DNA from: Lingula anatina
Taxonomy: Eukaryota > Brachiopoda > Lingulata > Lingulida > Lingulidae
Direction: 5' to 3'
Assembly (NCBI RefSeq): GCF_001039355.2
Contig: NW_019774114.1
Location: 276,092 to 340,091, forward strand
Length of the DNA: 64,000 bases
Shown here: positions 40,501-48,781 of the stretch, one piece after another
How the letters are laid out: each line of letters begins with the position of its first letter
Position numbering within the stretch: position 1 is the stretch's first letter
Translations under genes and position numbers: made by a program
The notes under the pieces: model-generated
Database searches by the model: none
What the model was told of the DNA's origin: nothing
What the model saw: the letters and a program-made list of their open reading frames with translations, nothing else

Positions 40501-43234
40501 TTTTACAAGGTGGACCTGATAGATGCTAATATTTGTAGAAATGCACTGCTTAATGTGCACTGCAGAACTTTGTTGAATTAAGGACATAGGTCTGCATTGG
40601 GTTATTGTAAATTTAATTTTCGCAATCCTTCTATACTGTATCAAAATACGTAACAGATGTTCTGTCTTAATGCCATGTAACTGGTAGAAGAACATGCCTG
40701 ACATGCCAGCTGCTATAAGCTGCACGTGTGACTTGGAAGCCTGAAAGGTCATGAGCATGAGGCAATTTCTCAATATTTTCACCTAGCTCTTTACATTCTT
40801 CTCTCTATGCCCCCCTCCCCCCCAAACCAGCAGTCTCAACTATTCTCTGTCTCTATCCACTGTCATTAATATGTCCTTACCCCGTGGCCAGTTCACAAAA
40901 TAACTTAAAATGGAAATTTTCTCTGAATTTTAAGGTCGAGATTTTAGTTCACTATGACTTGAGGTAAATCTGGTAGCCAATTATTTCTTGCTTTAAAACA
41001 TGTACAGTATTTCATCTTGATGGCCTCTACTTATATATCTCAGGTCAAAGTAGACTAATTATTTTGGTCTTGAAGTTGATTTAGGTCTTTTGAAGTCTTT
41101 TGTGAAACTGTCCTTAGACCCTGGTCCTCATCTGCGTCCATCCACACAGGGGTGTACAATACTTAGGATTGGGCTTGTTATATTGTCACTGCTGGCTGTG
41201 GCAGCTTCCACTGCTGTAGTTGTATCTAAGATGTGTGATTTTTATCATTGTTTTGCAGGTGTTTGCGCCAAAGACATTTGCGTAGTTCTTGAGTTTTTGC
41301 CTTGTTTATGAAATGGAAGCCAAACCCAACATGTCTGTGAAATTTAATCTGACCCATAACTTTTTCTTCCTGAAATGGACACTGGTGTGATACCACGCAG
41401 ATGGAGAAGATATTTCTTGGACTAGTTTTTTTTTTGACATTTTAATTTATTTGTTGATTTTCACTTTTGAGGTTATTTTGGCTATATGTTCTGGGTATGA
41501 TGGGGATATTTTCACCTGGCACTGGCTGACAATTTTTGATCTGCTCTTTTCACAGTCTTATAGGATCTTAGTTTGCAGTTTAATAGAATTCATTCTATAC
41601 AAATATATATATCTAGTTATACATGTATATATATATAACTTAAAACTTATATTATTAGTAACTATAAACATGTAGCAATATATTACATACCAACCATTTC
41701 AGTCTGTTATACTGCTACATGTTTAGTTTGCTCAGTATTAAATTGATCCTTACCTCATTTAAGTTGTTTTAAGTTTGTATATTTCATTTGACTTGATTTA
41801 CTAAATTAAACATTATGAATAAGAAAAAGAAATTACATGTACAGTTTTTTTAATGTTGCATGCAGCTTAATTTTTAATTATTATTTTTAATTTGTTAAAC
41901 GCCTAGCTAAAATACCACTGCTTATCCAGTTTTGCATATTTTACTTCAATGTTGTATCAGTGTTGGTTTTATATGTTATTGTATATTTTCTTATCATTGC
42001 TCCAATGCTGTATTTTAGGGAGGTATGTACATCCTGCAGCTGATGGACACATATGCTGCCAGTTGGTCTGTGTTCATCTTTGCCAGCTTGGAGTCTCTGC
42101 TCATAGGATGGGTATATGGTAAGATAACGTAACATCTTGTTTTGCACTATAAGCCTATATTTACACTGCAGATTCACTTGCTGTTCTTTCATTAAATTGT
42201 GAATCACGATGTCTTGTAAAAGATTTTAATAAGCGTTTTAAAGTTTTTTTAGTCTGCTGTAATTCATTTGTTATCTAGAATTCCATGTAGAGTGATAGAA
42301 CATTTTCACCTAATATATGCATTCTTGTTTTTTTTATCTATTAGATGTTGCTTTTCCTAAATTATTATTATTATTTTCAATATCAAGGTGCTGACCGTTT
42401 CTGCAAAGATATTGAACAGATGATAGGCCCCCGCAGCCGACTGTTCAAGCTTATCTTCAAAATATTTTGGTGTTTCCTCAGTCCAGCCACGTTAATGGTA
42501 AGTATCATGTCCTCTCAAATACTTCTCTCAGTCAATTTGGTGAGAAACCATGCAGGGGTCCTATTATGAAAAATAAGAGTAAAATCATTTTATCATTTAA
42601 ATGTGTGGGGTCTTCAGTGCAGTTTCTGCAAAGTTAGAACATATTTTAGATTTCTAGTGATAATACTTCCTGGGTAATGTCTTCAAAAAAAAAGGGGGGG
42701 GGGTCCACTAAAGAATTACAATCATTATTGTTTTTGAAGTTCATGACAAGCATGTTCTGCACTTGTTATTTCAGTTTTTGTTATTCTTCAACTGGATCCA
42801 GTACAAGCCTATTGAGTATGCAGGCGAGCCTTACCCCATGTGGGCCGACGCCCTGGGCTGGATGCTCTCTCTAACCCCCGTCATTGTTGTAGTGGGTATG
42901 TCAGTATACAAGATTTTTACCACACATGATGAAGGGAAAACATTTTGGCAGGTAAATTTTTTCAATGCTTTATTTTAAAAAATGATTCATTTTATTATTA
43001 TTATTTTTTAATGAATTTACAAACTCTGTAGGTATAAATAAATTCTTTGATCTACCAAGGATGTGCTTTTTCTTCTATTTGTCATAAAGCATACACTCCA
43101 GCATACAACCAATATTTAAAAGGCAATTCTATTGCTTTCAGAAAATAAAATTTCTCTCACAACCGCATGCCTCATGGGGCCCTGCCAATACAAAGAACAG
43201 ATATGACAGTGTCACTGTGCAGTACACACCGTGA
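3954..43234 (+). CDS. SLC6 sodium/chloride-dependent transporter, glycine-type (whole gene)
   Basis: The gene encodes a plasma-membrane symporter that would drive uptake of a small amino acid, most likely glycine, with Na+ and Cl-. Sixteen coding exons (3954-3998, 8675-8764, 12208-12487, 15379-15513, 17149-17292, 20366-20525, then F to J, one of K1/K2, 42019-42118, 42388-42497, 42775-42951, 43142-43234) join in phase with GT..AG introns to give 690 residues, a usual family length. Visible hallmarks are TM1 with [12 protein letters not shown]2 with GQYASLGP, a large EL2 with two cysteines and four N-glycosylation sequons, TM6 with [11 protein letters not shown]8 with LTLGLGSMF, and a C-terminus with WGPA as in glycine transporters. 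TM1 has Gly where monoamine transporters have Asp, which indicates an amino-acid substrate. Exons F to K2 occur twice in the window, probably as an assembly duplication. The exact substrate is not provable here. Confidence 0.93.
3999..8674 (+). other. SLC6 intron 1
   Basis: AT-rich intron from a gtaagtg donor to a ttatttcag acceptor. It contains a short (TTTG)n run at 5205-5224. The reading frames in it are short, without family features, and look random. Confidence 0.65.
5205..5224. repeat. (TTTG)n microsatellite
   Basis: Five TTTG units in intron 1. Confidence 0.8.
8675..8764 (+). CDS. SLC6 exon 2 (cytosolic N-terminus)
   Basis: Thirty codons, phase 0 to 0, between tttcag and AAT|gtaggt. 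It encodes polar sequence beginning [15 protein letters not shown], part of the cytosolic N-terminal tail. An internal ATG (in DGMWLDK) has a purine at -3 and could be a start if exon 1 were skipped, but the upstream acceptor and matching exon 1 favour an internal exon. Confidence 0.8.
8765..12207 (+). other. SLC6 intron 2
   Basis: Contains the TTAA-target element at 10020-10352. An ATG directly followed by gtgagt at about 10607-10612 could in principle be an alternative first exon joining in phase to 12208. Nothing else is recognised. Confidence 0.6.
10016..10356. mobile_element. TTAA-target MITE, 333 bp
   Basis: The element spans 10020-10352 and has perfect 16-bp terminal inverted repeats AGGGATAATAACTCTT (10020-10035) and its complement (10337-10352). 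It is flanked on both sides by TTAA (10016-10019 and 10353-10356). A TTAA target duplication is typical of piggyBac-type and Kolobok-type transposons. No transposase is encoded, so it is non-autonomous. Confidence 0.8.
12208..12487 (+). CDS. SLC6 exon 3 (acidic tail and TM1)
   Basis: 280 bases, phase 0 to 1. It encodes a cytosolic stretch with a marked acidic run ([13 protein letters not shown]) and then [13 protein letters not shown] leading into TM1 with [20 protein letters not shown]1 carries the unwound segment that binds substrate and sodium in SLC6 proteins. Gly at the position of the monoamine-transporter Asp is the amino-acid-transporter state. Confidence 0.96.
12488..15378 (+). other. 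SLC6 intron 3
   Basis: AT-rich intron with nothing recognised beyond short homopolymer runs. Reading frames in it are short and random-looking. Confidence 0.65.
15379..15513 (+). CDS. SLC6 exon 4 (TM2)
   Basis: 135 bases, phase 1 to 1, from tatttcag to CATG|gtaagta. It encodes the end of TM1 (AFVIPFII) and TM2 with [13 protein letters not shown], the conserved segment whose Gln/Tyr region borders the chloride site in this family. Confidence 0.95.
15514..17148 (+). other. SLC6 intron 4
   Basis: Holds a (TAAA)n microsatellite at 16501-16545. Nothing else is recognised. Confidence 0.65.
16501..16545. repeat. (TAAA)n microsatellite
   Basis: Eleven uninterrupted TAAA units plus one base. Confidence 0.95.
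17149..17292 (+). CDS. SLC6 exon 5 (TM3 and start of EL2)
   Basis: 144 bases, phase 1 to 1. It encodes TM3 ([20 protein letters not shown]), whose YYNV is near-invariant and lines the substrate site, then [14 protein letters not shown]. The Cys is expected to pair with the Cys in ECYSYAD of the next exon, the conserved EL2 disulfide. Confidence 0.95.
17293..20365 (+). other. SLC6 intron 5
   Basis: Contains the foldback element at 20119-20242. Nothing else is recognised. Confidence 0.65.
20119..20242. mobile_element. Short foldback (MITE-like) element
   Basis: About 124 bp whose ends are imperfect inverted repeats: the left arm starts CTAAAGAGACGAAACGTG and the right arm read backwards starts CTAAAGAGACTAAACAGG, both running on to TTACCTAT. 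No clear target duplication was resolved, so the class is unknown. Confidence 0.55.
20366..20525 (+). CDS. SLC6 exon 6 (EL2)
   Basis: 160 bases, phase 1 to 2. It encodes the outer loop between TM3 and TM4, from [11 protein letters not shown] to AEDYF. Four N-glycosylation sequons are visible (NGS, NAT, NTT, NAT), as expected for SLC6 EL2. Confidence 0.93.
20526..22392 (+). other. SLC6 intron 6, with a gap
   Basis: Carries a poly-T run at 21669-21688, a single N at 22054 and the start of the large duplicated block at about 22153. Nothing else is recognised. Confidence 0.65.
22025..22181. other. Probable misjoin around a single-N gap
   Basis: The run from 22025 to 22053 (starting ctctttgtttcaattgcag) is repeated at about 22155-22183. 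Between the two copies lie one N (22054) and about 98 bases richer in G and C than the surroundings, which I recognise from nowhere else in the window. This is what two overlapping contigs left unmerged by a scaffolder look like. Confidence 0.6.
22393..22525 (+). CDS. SLC6 exon F, copy 1 (TM4)
   Basis: 133 bases, phase 2 to 0. It encodes [19 protein letters not shown], the end of EL2, then TM4 ([19 protein letters not shown]) and VQSFGK. Confidence 0.94.
23702..23836 (+). CDS. SLC6 exon G, copy 1 (TM5)
   Basis: 135 bases, phase 0 to 0. It encodes [20 protein letters not shown] (TM5) and [18 protein letters not shown], the typical SLC6 EL3 sequence. Confidence 0.95.
25352..25455 (+). CDS. SLC6 exon H, copy 1 (TM6)
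   Basis: 104 bases, phase 0 to 2. It encodes [20 protein letters not shown] and [13 protein letters not shown]6 with SLS..WGGL is the second unwound helix forming the substrate and sodium sites. Confidence 0.95.
25853..25977 (+). CDS. SLC6 exon I, copy 1 (TM7)
   Basis: 125 bases, phase 2 to 1. It encodes [17 protein letters not shown] through TM7 to [13 protein letters not shown], the start of EL4. The Asn and Ser in this segment belong to the sodium/chloride-coordinating region of the family. Confidence 0.95.
26275..26387 (+). CDS. SLC6 exon J, copy 1 (EL4 and start of TM8)
   Basis: 113 bases, phase 1 to 0. It encodes [17 protein letters not shown] (EL4, the outer gate hairpin) and LLTLGLGSM at the start of TM8, which forms the second sodium site. 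Gly instead of Asp in LGLGS also occurs in GlyT1, so it is not unusual. Confidence 0.95.
26388..29094 (+). other. SLC6 intron J-K1, copy 1
   Basis: Holds the foldback element at 28744-28956 and, at 28253-28257, the single AAAAC that is the empty target site of the transposon present in copy 2. Nothing else is recognised. Confidence 0.65.
28744..28956. mobile_element. GATC-arm foldback element, member 3
   Basis: Begins ACTGGGTTTCCATAGATTTA and ends with the inverse (taaaatctgtgggaatatagt). The inner arms carry GGATTGATC and a tgggggttcacgctaa block also found in other members. About 213 bp, no coding capacity. Confidence 0.7.
29095..29223 (+). CDS. SLC6 exon K1, copy 1 (end of TM8, IL4, TM9), alternative
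   Basis: 129 bases, phase 0 to 0, between ttctag and AGG|gtaggt. It encodes [18 protein letters not shown], the inner loop RKRK, and TM9 ending GGMPMCTR. It matches the second half of TM8 through TM9 of glycine transporters and is homologous to exon K2 just downstream, with equal length and phase; only one can be used in a functional protein. Confidence 0.93.
29312..29440 (+). CDS. SLC6 exon K2, copy 1 (end of TM8, IL4, TM9), alternative
   Basis: 129 bases, phase 0 to 0, between cccatcag and AAG|gtaggt. It encodes [22 protein letters not shown] and TM9 ending VGLPMTTK. About half its residues match K1. The intron separating them is only 88 bases. Either exon joins in frame to the exon at 42019. 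Confidence 0.93.
32016..32016. other. Single-N gap between the two duplicated copies
   Basis: The base before it matches copy 2 at about 41951 and the base after it restarts the block at gcgctctttg, so the gap marks the exact junction of the tandem copies. Confidence 0.95.
32257..32389 (+). CDS. SLC6 exon F, copy 2
   Basis: The same 133-base TM4 exon as at 22393. The differences seen are silent (for example two adjacent Leu codons). Confidence 0.9.
33556..33690 (+). CDS. SLC6 exon G, copy 2
   Basis: The same TM5/EL3 exon as at 23702, with an identical encoded protein. The donor reads gtaggt here and gtgagt in copy 1. Confidence 0.9.
35161..35264 (+). CDS. SLC6 exon H, copy 2
   Basis: The same TM6 exon as at 25352; only silent changes (Glu and Ala codons). 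Confidence 0.9.
35667..35791 (+). CDS. SLC6 exon I, copy 2
   Basis: The same TM7 exon as at 25853; only silent changes (Phe and Gly codons). Confidence 0.9.
36067..36179 (+). CDS. SLC6 exon J, copy 2
   Basis: The same EL4/TM8 exon as at 26275; four silent changes seen. Confidence 0.9.
38055..38233. mobile_element. hAT-like MITE, 169 bp, present only in copy 2
   Basis: The element spans 38060-38228 and its ends are inverted repeats, CAGGGGCGGATTTAGG against CAGGGGCGGATCCAGA. It is flanked by AAAAC on both sides (38055-38059 and 38229-38233); copy 1 has a single AAAAC at 28253-28257. CAGGGGCGGAT ends are typical of hAT transposons, some of which make 5-bp duplications. It contains further internal inverted GGAAGAC stretches and encodes nothing. 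Confidence 0.85.
38719..38920. mobile_element. GATC-arm foldback element, member 3, allelic copy
   Basis: The counterpart of 28744-28956 in the second copy, with better preserved arms (GGATCGATC, AGATCGATC) and a short internal deletion relative to copy 1. Confidence 0.7.
39059..39187 (+). CDS. SLC6 exon K1, copy 2
   Basis: Same as 29095-29223, with an identical encoded sequence. Confidence 0.9.
39276..39404 (+). CDS. SLC6 exon K2, copy 2
   Basis: Same as 29312-29440, with one silent Val change. The 88-base spacing from K1 is preserved. Confidence 0.9.
39405..42018 (+). other. SLC6 intron K2-L
   Basis: The unique continuation of the duplicated block after about 41952. AT-rich, with a C-rich stretch near 40808-40824. 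No feature is recognised. Confidence 0.6.
42019..42118 (+). CDS. SLC6 exon L (TM10)
   Basis: 100 bases, phase 0 to 1. It encodes [17 protein letters not shown] and TM10 to LIGWVYG. The Asp in LMDTYAA is the conserved outer-gate acidic residue of SLC6 transporters. Confidence 0.95.
42388..42497 (+). CDS. SLC6 exon M (IL5 and start of TM11)
   Basis: 110 bases, phase 1 to 0. It encodes [20 protein letters not shown] and [12 protein letters not shown], the conserved IL5 and TM11 start (RFC.DIE.M.G pattern). Confidence 0.95.
42775..42951 (+). CDS. SLC6 exon N (TM11 and TM12)
   Basis: 177 bases, phase 0 to 0. It encodes [17 protein letters not shown], then [15 protein letters not shown]12 and [16 protein letters not shown] at the start of the C-tail. 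Confidence 0.95.
43142..43234 (+). CDS. SLC6 exon O (C-terminus and stop)
   Basis: Thirty codons and TGA, phase 0, after gctttcag. It encodes [15 protein letters not shown] and a tail ending [11 protein letters not shown]. The WGPA followed by an Arg-Tyr pair matches the C-tail of glycine transporters and helps confirm both the exon and the subfamily. Confidence 0.88.
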   Translation, partial: KIKFLSQPHASWGPANTKNRYDSVTVQYTP

Positions 43235-43381
43235 GAGGGGAAGGGTAAGTTGTCCATATCTCTCAGATTTGTAACAAACTACAATATAAATTAGTAAATA
43301 AATAATGATAATGATAATTAAAGATGATGATAAATGAAGATAATGATTATGATTATAATACAAAGGTTCTTTAGTGATCTA

Positions 43382-43405
43382 AATAAATGTTAACTGGTAA
43401 ATAAA
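43382..43405 (+). terminator. Candidate polyadenylation signals of SLC6
   Basis: Two AATAAA hexamers 18 bases apart, about 150 bases after the stop codon. Other AATAAA copies occur further on, so the true 3' end is not settled. Confidence 0.3.
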
Positions 43406-45660
43406 AGCAGCAAACAAAATGTGAACATCATTTAAAAACTGGATTTGAAACTTGAAGGAGCAAATTTTGACTTCCAACAAAGATGATTCAGTTTGTAGTT
43501 TCTGTTCCATCTTCCAGCATTTAAAGAATTTTGCCTGACATGATAAAACCACACGCAAGTGAGAAAAAAAAAGAGAACATAAAAAAAGACACTATCTAGC
43601 ACACAGACCAATTATTTGAGGAATTTGGGTGTTTGCTGAACACCCCATCAATTGTGATCCAATTACCATCAGTGAAGAGAAAAGGAAAGCAGTATATAAA
43701 CAGAACTTCACCAGGATAGGGGTCCACCCACACAGCATGAAGTGGAGATCTTGGCTCTGTATAGAAATAGATAAGAATAAAAACTGTGATTTTTAGGTCA
43801 AGTCTGCCTTAAAACATGATCTTAAACAATGCACCTTAGTGTACAGTAAACGTTTTGCTTTAGCAGTCCTACTCAAGCTTGCTTGCTTTCTTGGTTGCAG
43901 TTGTTGATGTTTGATTTGTCAGGAAATTAAAAATTCCTGCCCCCTGTTCAAATGAACAGAGGTGGCATTCTGCTCAAACGTGCTATTTCATATACATATA
44001 TATCACTGTAGTCATAGCAACCTGCCCAGCTGTTTCTGGGCACACACACCCCCCTCCCCCTGTGTCTCTACGTTGTTGACCATAACATCCGTACAGCTGC
44101 TTTGAAGAACATTAAAAATAGATGAAAGTATTTATTGAATATGTTGTTAAAAGATTGTTGACTTGTCACATAATTTTGTTGGGTATTGGAATTAGTGTAA
44201 ATTTACAGAAGTATACCTCTTTATGTATAATCTGTAGTGTCATTTTGCTCACACGTCTTAGCTTGTTAGCTAGGGTGGCCATATATGAACATACTTCTGA
44301 GGGGATGCTGAAGAAGTTAATCACTAGATTCTTGTTATAAGAGTGGTTTACCGAGGAATACCATAGGAGTATTTTTCTGCGACCAAATCTCAACTCTTTT
44401 CAAAAGCCACTCGATTCCATTTTTCATTCCCTCAGCCACATTTGAACTGACAATATGAATAATGTTCATGGAAAAAGAGTGGACACAGTGAAAAGCTGCA
44501 GTATTGTTGACCCTTGTTCAGTATTTGATCTAGTCGCCTCTTACAACAAGAGTCACACATACAGGGATTTGTTAGGCAGCTAACATAATTCGTACTACAT
44601 TATTATTTGAAGGCAGCAGCAGCTTTCCATACAACAGAAACCGATGGTACTGATCACTATTAACATTAGTTTATGCTATGCAATGTAAATATCATAAGAT
44701 TTTGGGGTAAAAATTTTTTTCTCAATTTTTATTGATATTTTTTAAATAGTTGGCCCTAGGCTTTAGGATCTGATGTGGAATATTTAAATCACAAAAAAAA
44801 AAATTCATGTTTTTCTGCTACTTTTAGTGGTGGGAGTGGAGCATTATGCAACTAATTTTATTTTTTGAGCTTTCTAATCTCATTAATTGTATCGATCTGA
44901 TATACTTTTTGCAGCCTTGGAGTTTTTGCTCTCTATCTCAGATAACAGTTTTATTGGCACTTTTGGTAATTGGACTGCCAAGTAAAACATAACATAGTTA
45001 GATACTAGTAAACTTCTTGAATCTCGCACAAAGTTTGGCCCCTATATATATTTATTTTCTCTGTTCTCTGCTTTTCTAGCTTTGTTCATTTGATCTTAAT
45101 GTGTATGCTGTGTTATGTATTTAAACTAAAAATAGTTGTTCATTTTTTGTTATTTTGATTTTTTTTGTTGTCTCCTTTTTTTCATTGGATCCGACATTAG
45201 ATGGTTTCTAAATATCTATAAATTTTGCTTTGCAGTTTTAGCAAGCATTGCTTGACTATGTTATTGTTGACCTATTATATACATATTATTATATCCAAGG
45301 ATTTGCTGTGTTGCCAGTGTTAAATTTACATTTTTATTTATAAGGGCAAAACTATATGTTGCTGTAAACATAGCAGCATTATTTCATAGTCATTTTTCTG
45401 GCAAATGCCAGAAGTGTTACTTTTATTATTGTTATCTATGTTCCCACTCCATTGCTTTTCCCCAACAAATATTTTTACTACGCTTTTTGTGTAGTCCATT
45501 TATTATTATTAAATAAACATTATGTGCCTCCCAGATGCTTATTATGCCAATATTGCAACATGATAAAATGTTGTGAACGTTAACTTATCGCCCTTGTAGA
45601 TAGGGAATAAGGGGTAAACCTTAAGTAGATCAAATGCTCTTATGTGTCAACATGCAGATG

Positions 45661-45705
45661 ATTTATTATTATTATTATTATCATTATTATTATTATTATT
45701 ATTAT
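45661..45705. repeat. (ATT)n microsatellite
   Basis: ATT units interrupted once by a TCA. Confidence 0.9.
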
Positions 45706-48314
45706 CTTAAGATAATATAATATTTAAGTATAACAAGCACATGTTGGGTTGTACTGTGCTTATGAAAAATAATAGAGTGAAAAGTCATAATATTATGAGG
45801 AGAAGACTGCCGGTGTATATAGTCTTTAGGTGGTGGAGGGTGTGTATCATCATAATGCCTGTATATAGATATATTTATGTGACAAACACACTGAAGATCT
45901 AACTGGGACAGGGTTGTCAAGGAGGCTGAACTAAGCCTTTGATTTTTTTCCTCTTTATTTCATGGTTAATGTGATAGTTACCTATTTTGGCAGGTGAAAG
46001 AGATTTGGAGAAAATTTCTTCATTTCATGCACTGCTTCTGGAGTTATAGCCTAATATTTCTTCATCTGTCAGACTTCGATTTTACATCTAGAAATGATTC
46101 TATGTAGAAAAATTCCATGAACCATGAAATAAAAAAGGAAAAATAATATGATAAAGTATATATTTAAGTATATATATATTGACAGAATGGGATGCTCGCC
46201 ACATCTCAACTGAAGCATTAAGTTTCATATTACTCCTGTTACTTGCAATACAATGTATCTGAAAATATATAGACCCACTTCCATTGATGCCAATAATGTA
46301 TACATAACACTGCTATATATTACACAGTAAAAACACCAATTTAAATATGCCACGTACCTGTACATGTATAATGTCCAGTCAAACCTAAATTATAATCAGT
46401 ATGTGTATGTATGTATAGCTTTTGTTTTACTGTTATTTGTTTTTGTTGTTATAAATGCACTATTGTTTGCTTGAGAGAGATCCACGTGCATTCAAAATAT
46501 ATTGATGATTTTCATGAAATATTTTAAAATGTTTAAAATGCAAACAAAGGTTATGGGCAGAGAGACATTTTCTTTTATCAGGTAGCATAGAATCAAGCGT
46601 TAGGTAAGTTATATGCGGAGCATTAAATTTCCAAGAAAAATTATTTATGGGGCATATGCTCGAAGACTGTAAAATTTTTTTGTAATTAAAAGAATGTTAA
46701 TTGAGATAAGTATTTAATTGGTCAAAACTGTAAAAATGCTAATTTTCTGAATGTATCTAAATATTAGTTCTATTTTATTTTGTATCGTACATTGTTTCCT
46801 ACAGCTAATTACTTGCAAAACAAAGTTGAATATTACTTGGAAATCACTGAAAAATTCTACTGCCTGTTATCAAAGTATTTTCTTATATGTGTCTGCCACG
46901 TATGTAGTTTTCCGTGGGTTTTGTGTTCTGTTTAATAAGCCTTTTTAGTTAATATTTTAATAGTATTAGCTGCTCTCCTAAAGCCAGAAAATATTATAAA
47001 AGGGAACTGGCAACCGTATTACTTGGTTTGTTAACCTATAAATTAAGTGAATAAAATATACTTGGGTTTATTTATGCGATAGTTTGGTCTTGTTCTTTGC
47101 ACAGCAACGTATATTGAAGACTAATCTACTGTATCACTACAGGTAGACTTTTTGAATATCTACCGTGGTTGAAATAATCACCCTCCAACAGGGCCACAGA
47201 CTGATATTCCACTACATATCCACGGGTATTTTTCTGGCTAATTCATGACAATTCTCTACTGTTCACACTAAAAGGTACAGGTTTTAATGTAACCTGGTCT
47301 ATTTCACTCCGACTGATCTCTCCAGTAGAATTTAGCCTGCAACTGATAACTGATCATGAGCCGCTGTGCCGTGCAGTGAAGACAGGCAGAATGAGTTGAG
47401 GTTTTGTTTATAAATACCTTTCTGGTATAGACATATTGATTATCAAAGGTAAGTTAAGGAAAATGTATAAATAGTTTATTGAAATCGAATGCACCTCTGT
47501 CGTGATGATTAATAACCATATATCAAAATACAATAGAAGGAAAATATGATATAATAAAACAAGGAAATGTTTATGCTAATTACGCACTTCGACTTTGGAA
47601 ACGTTTTTTTACATAGCGACTCACACTTATATGGCTGATACGTCCTGAGTTGTTAGTAAAGCAAAATGTGTGTGTGATATGATTGGATATCTTTAACTAT
47701 TACAAATTTGGTTGCATTTGCGTAGTTTTACTTGGGCCAGTAACTTGTCTATACATTGTACATCAAGTACCATAAAAATCTGATGATAACGTACACATTC
47801 ACATATAATAATAGAACATCTGAATTTTTCTTCACTCGCCACCCAAAACATATATACAGCTAAATGTGTGCAGATCGGACAATGGATTAAAAGAAAAAAA
47901 TGTATTTTTGTGTCATCGATGATTTTCTAGGGTTTTTCAGCTTTCATGAACCGAGTCTCGACAAGACCCCAGAAATATGTGTTTATGAGGCATGTAAGTC
48001 CACAGTGCCTCAGCTTTCCCTTGTTTCATACTATGTAAACGGTTACTTTTTCACCTCGGGTAACGGTTAGAACGGGGGTAACATATAAGCTTCTATAAAC
48101 GCTACCGGTCTTGATAACTCATATATTCAAACAGAGGAATATATAATTATATCTATGAAACCCCACAATCCCACCACCGATCCTTTTGATACCAGGTAGA
48201 ATTAGTGGTTTTTTATGAACTCTATGTTGAGCAGATTTGTGATATAAGCTGCCTTTGTCCTCCACCCGTAAATTTCCGAGAACATGTTGTACTGAGCAAT
48301 TCTGTAAAAATAAT

Positions 48315-48598
48315 CTACACACGCACGCTATTTGCATCGGCAATTGTGTCTGTTTCCAAGTCATTTTCAAACACCATGTTATATTCCAATGAGCTTGGCA
48401 GACTGCTCTGTCCGAGTTCGTAATTCCAGAATGAACGCAACGGGGACGTGGACACGGTACGCGAGGTGCGACACCAGTCACCGTTGACGTACAGAGAATC
48501 AATGTAATGATTTTCCCTTGGGCGAGTTGTTTCTCCTGGACGCGGAGAATGTCTTAGCTGTGGTCTGGGATATGTTTCTCTGCCAGTAGTGTGAGTTC
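48315..48598 (-). CDS. Double-flytrap receptor exon 7 (cytoplasmic tail)
   Basis: 284 bases after a ctccttag acceptor, phase 1, to a TAG at 48315-48317. The tail is Pro/Arg-rich at first (YPRPQLRHSPRPGE), then has LYVNGDW (a Y-x-N motif), VSTSP, YNMVFEND and the end SVRV. The RET.P...LRH, VSTSP, Y-x-N and YN..FEND motifs recur in the same order, apart from Y-x-N, in the tail at 61327-61757, which confirms the frame. Confidence 0.8.
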
Positions 48599-48750
48599 CT
48601 AAGGAGCAAAAAATGGAGAATTTAGCTTATATTTGCCTTTCTTCGATAAAAAGAAAATATTCATATTTATGTTAAAAAACAACAGCCTTAAGGGCCGGAT
48701 CTAATAAAACCTGTAGCAGAAGTTTTTGTTACCAAGAAAATTAGTGATGC

Positions 48751-48781
<31 letters not shown>

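Larger units (their letters stand above)
32017..41952. repeat. Large duplication, copy 2 (9.94 kb)
   Basis: A near-identical repeat of 22153-32015, running on without a gap into exon L. It differs by scattered substitutions, short indels and the insertion at 38060-38228. Confidence 0.9.
43235..48314. other. SLC6 3' region and space between convergent genes
   Basis: Very AT-rich, with no coding sequence recognised. Two AATAAA hexamers (43382-43387 and 43400-43405) are early candidates for SLC6 polyadenylation. An (ATT)n run lies at 45661-45705. The receptor gene on the other strand ends at 48315, so the two genes converge here and their 3' UTRs share this stretch. Confidence 0.55.

Noticed and set aside
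48751-48779. Poly-T tract as the tail of a retroposon
   Set aside because: No retroposon body or target duplication could be seen next to it.
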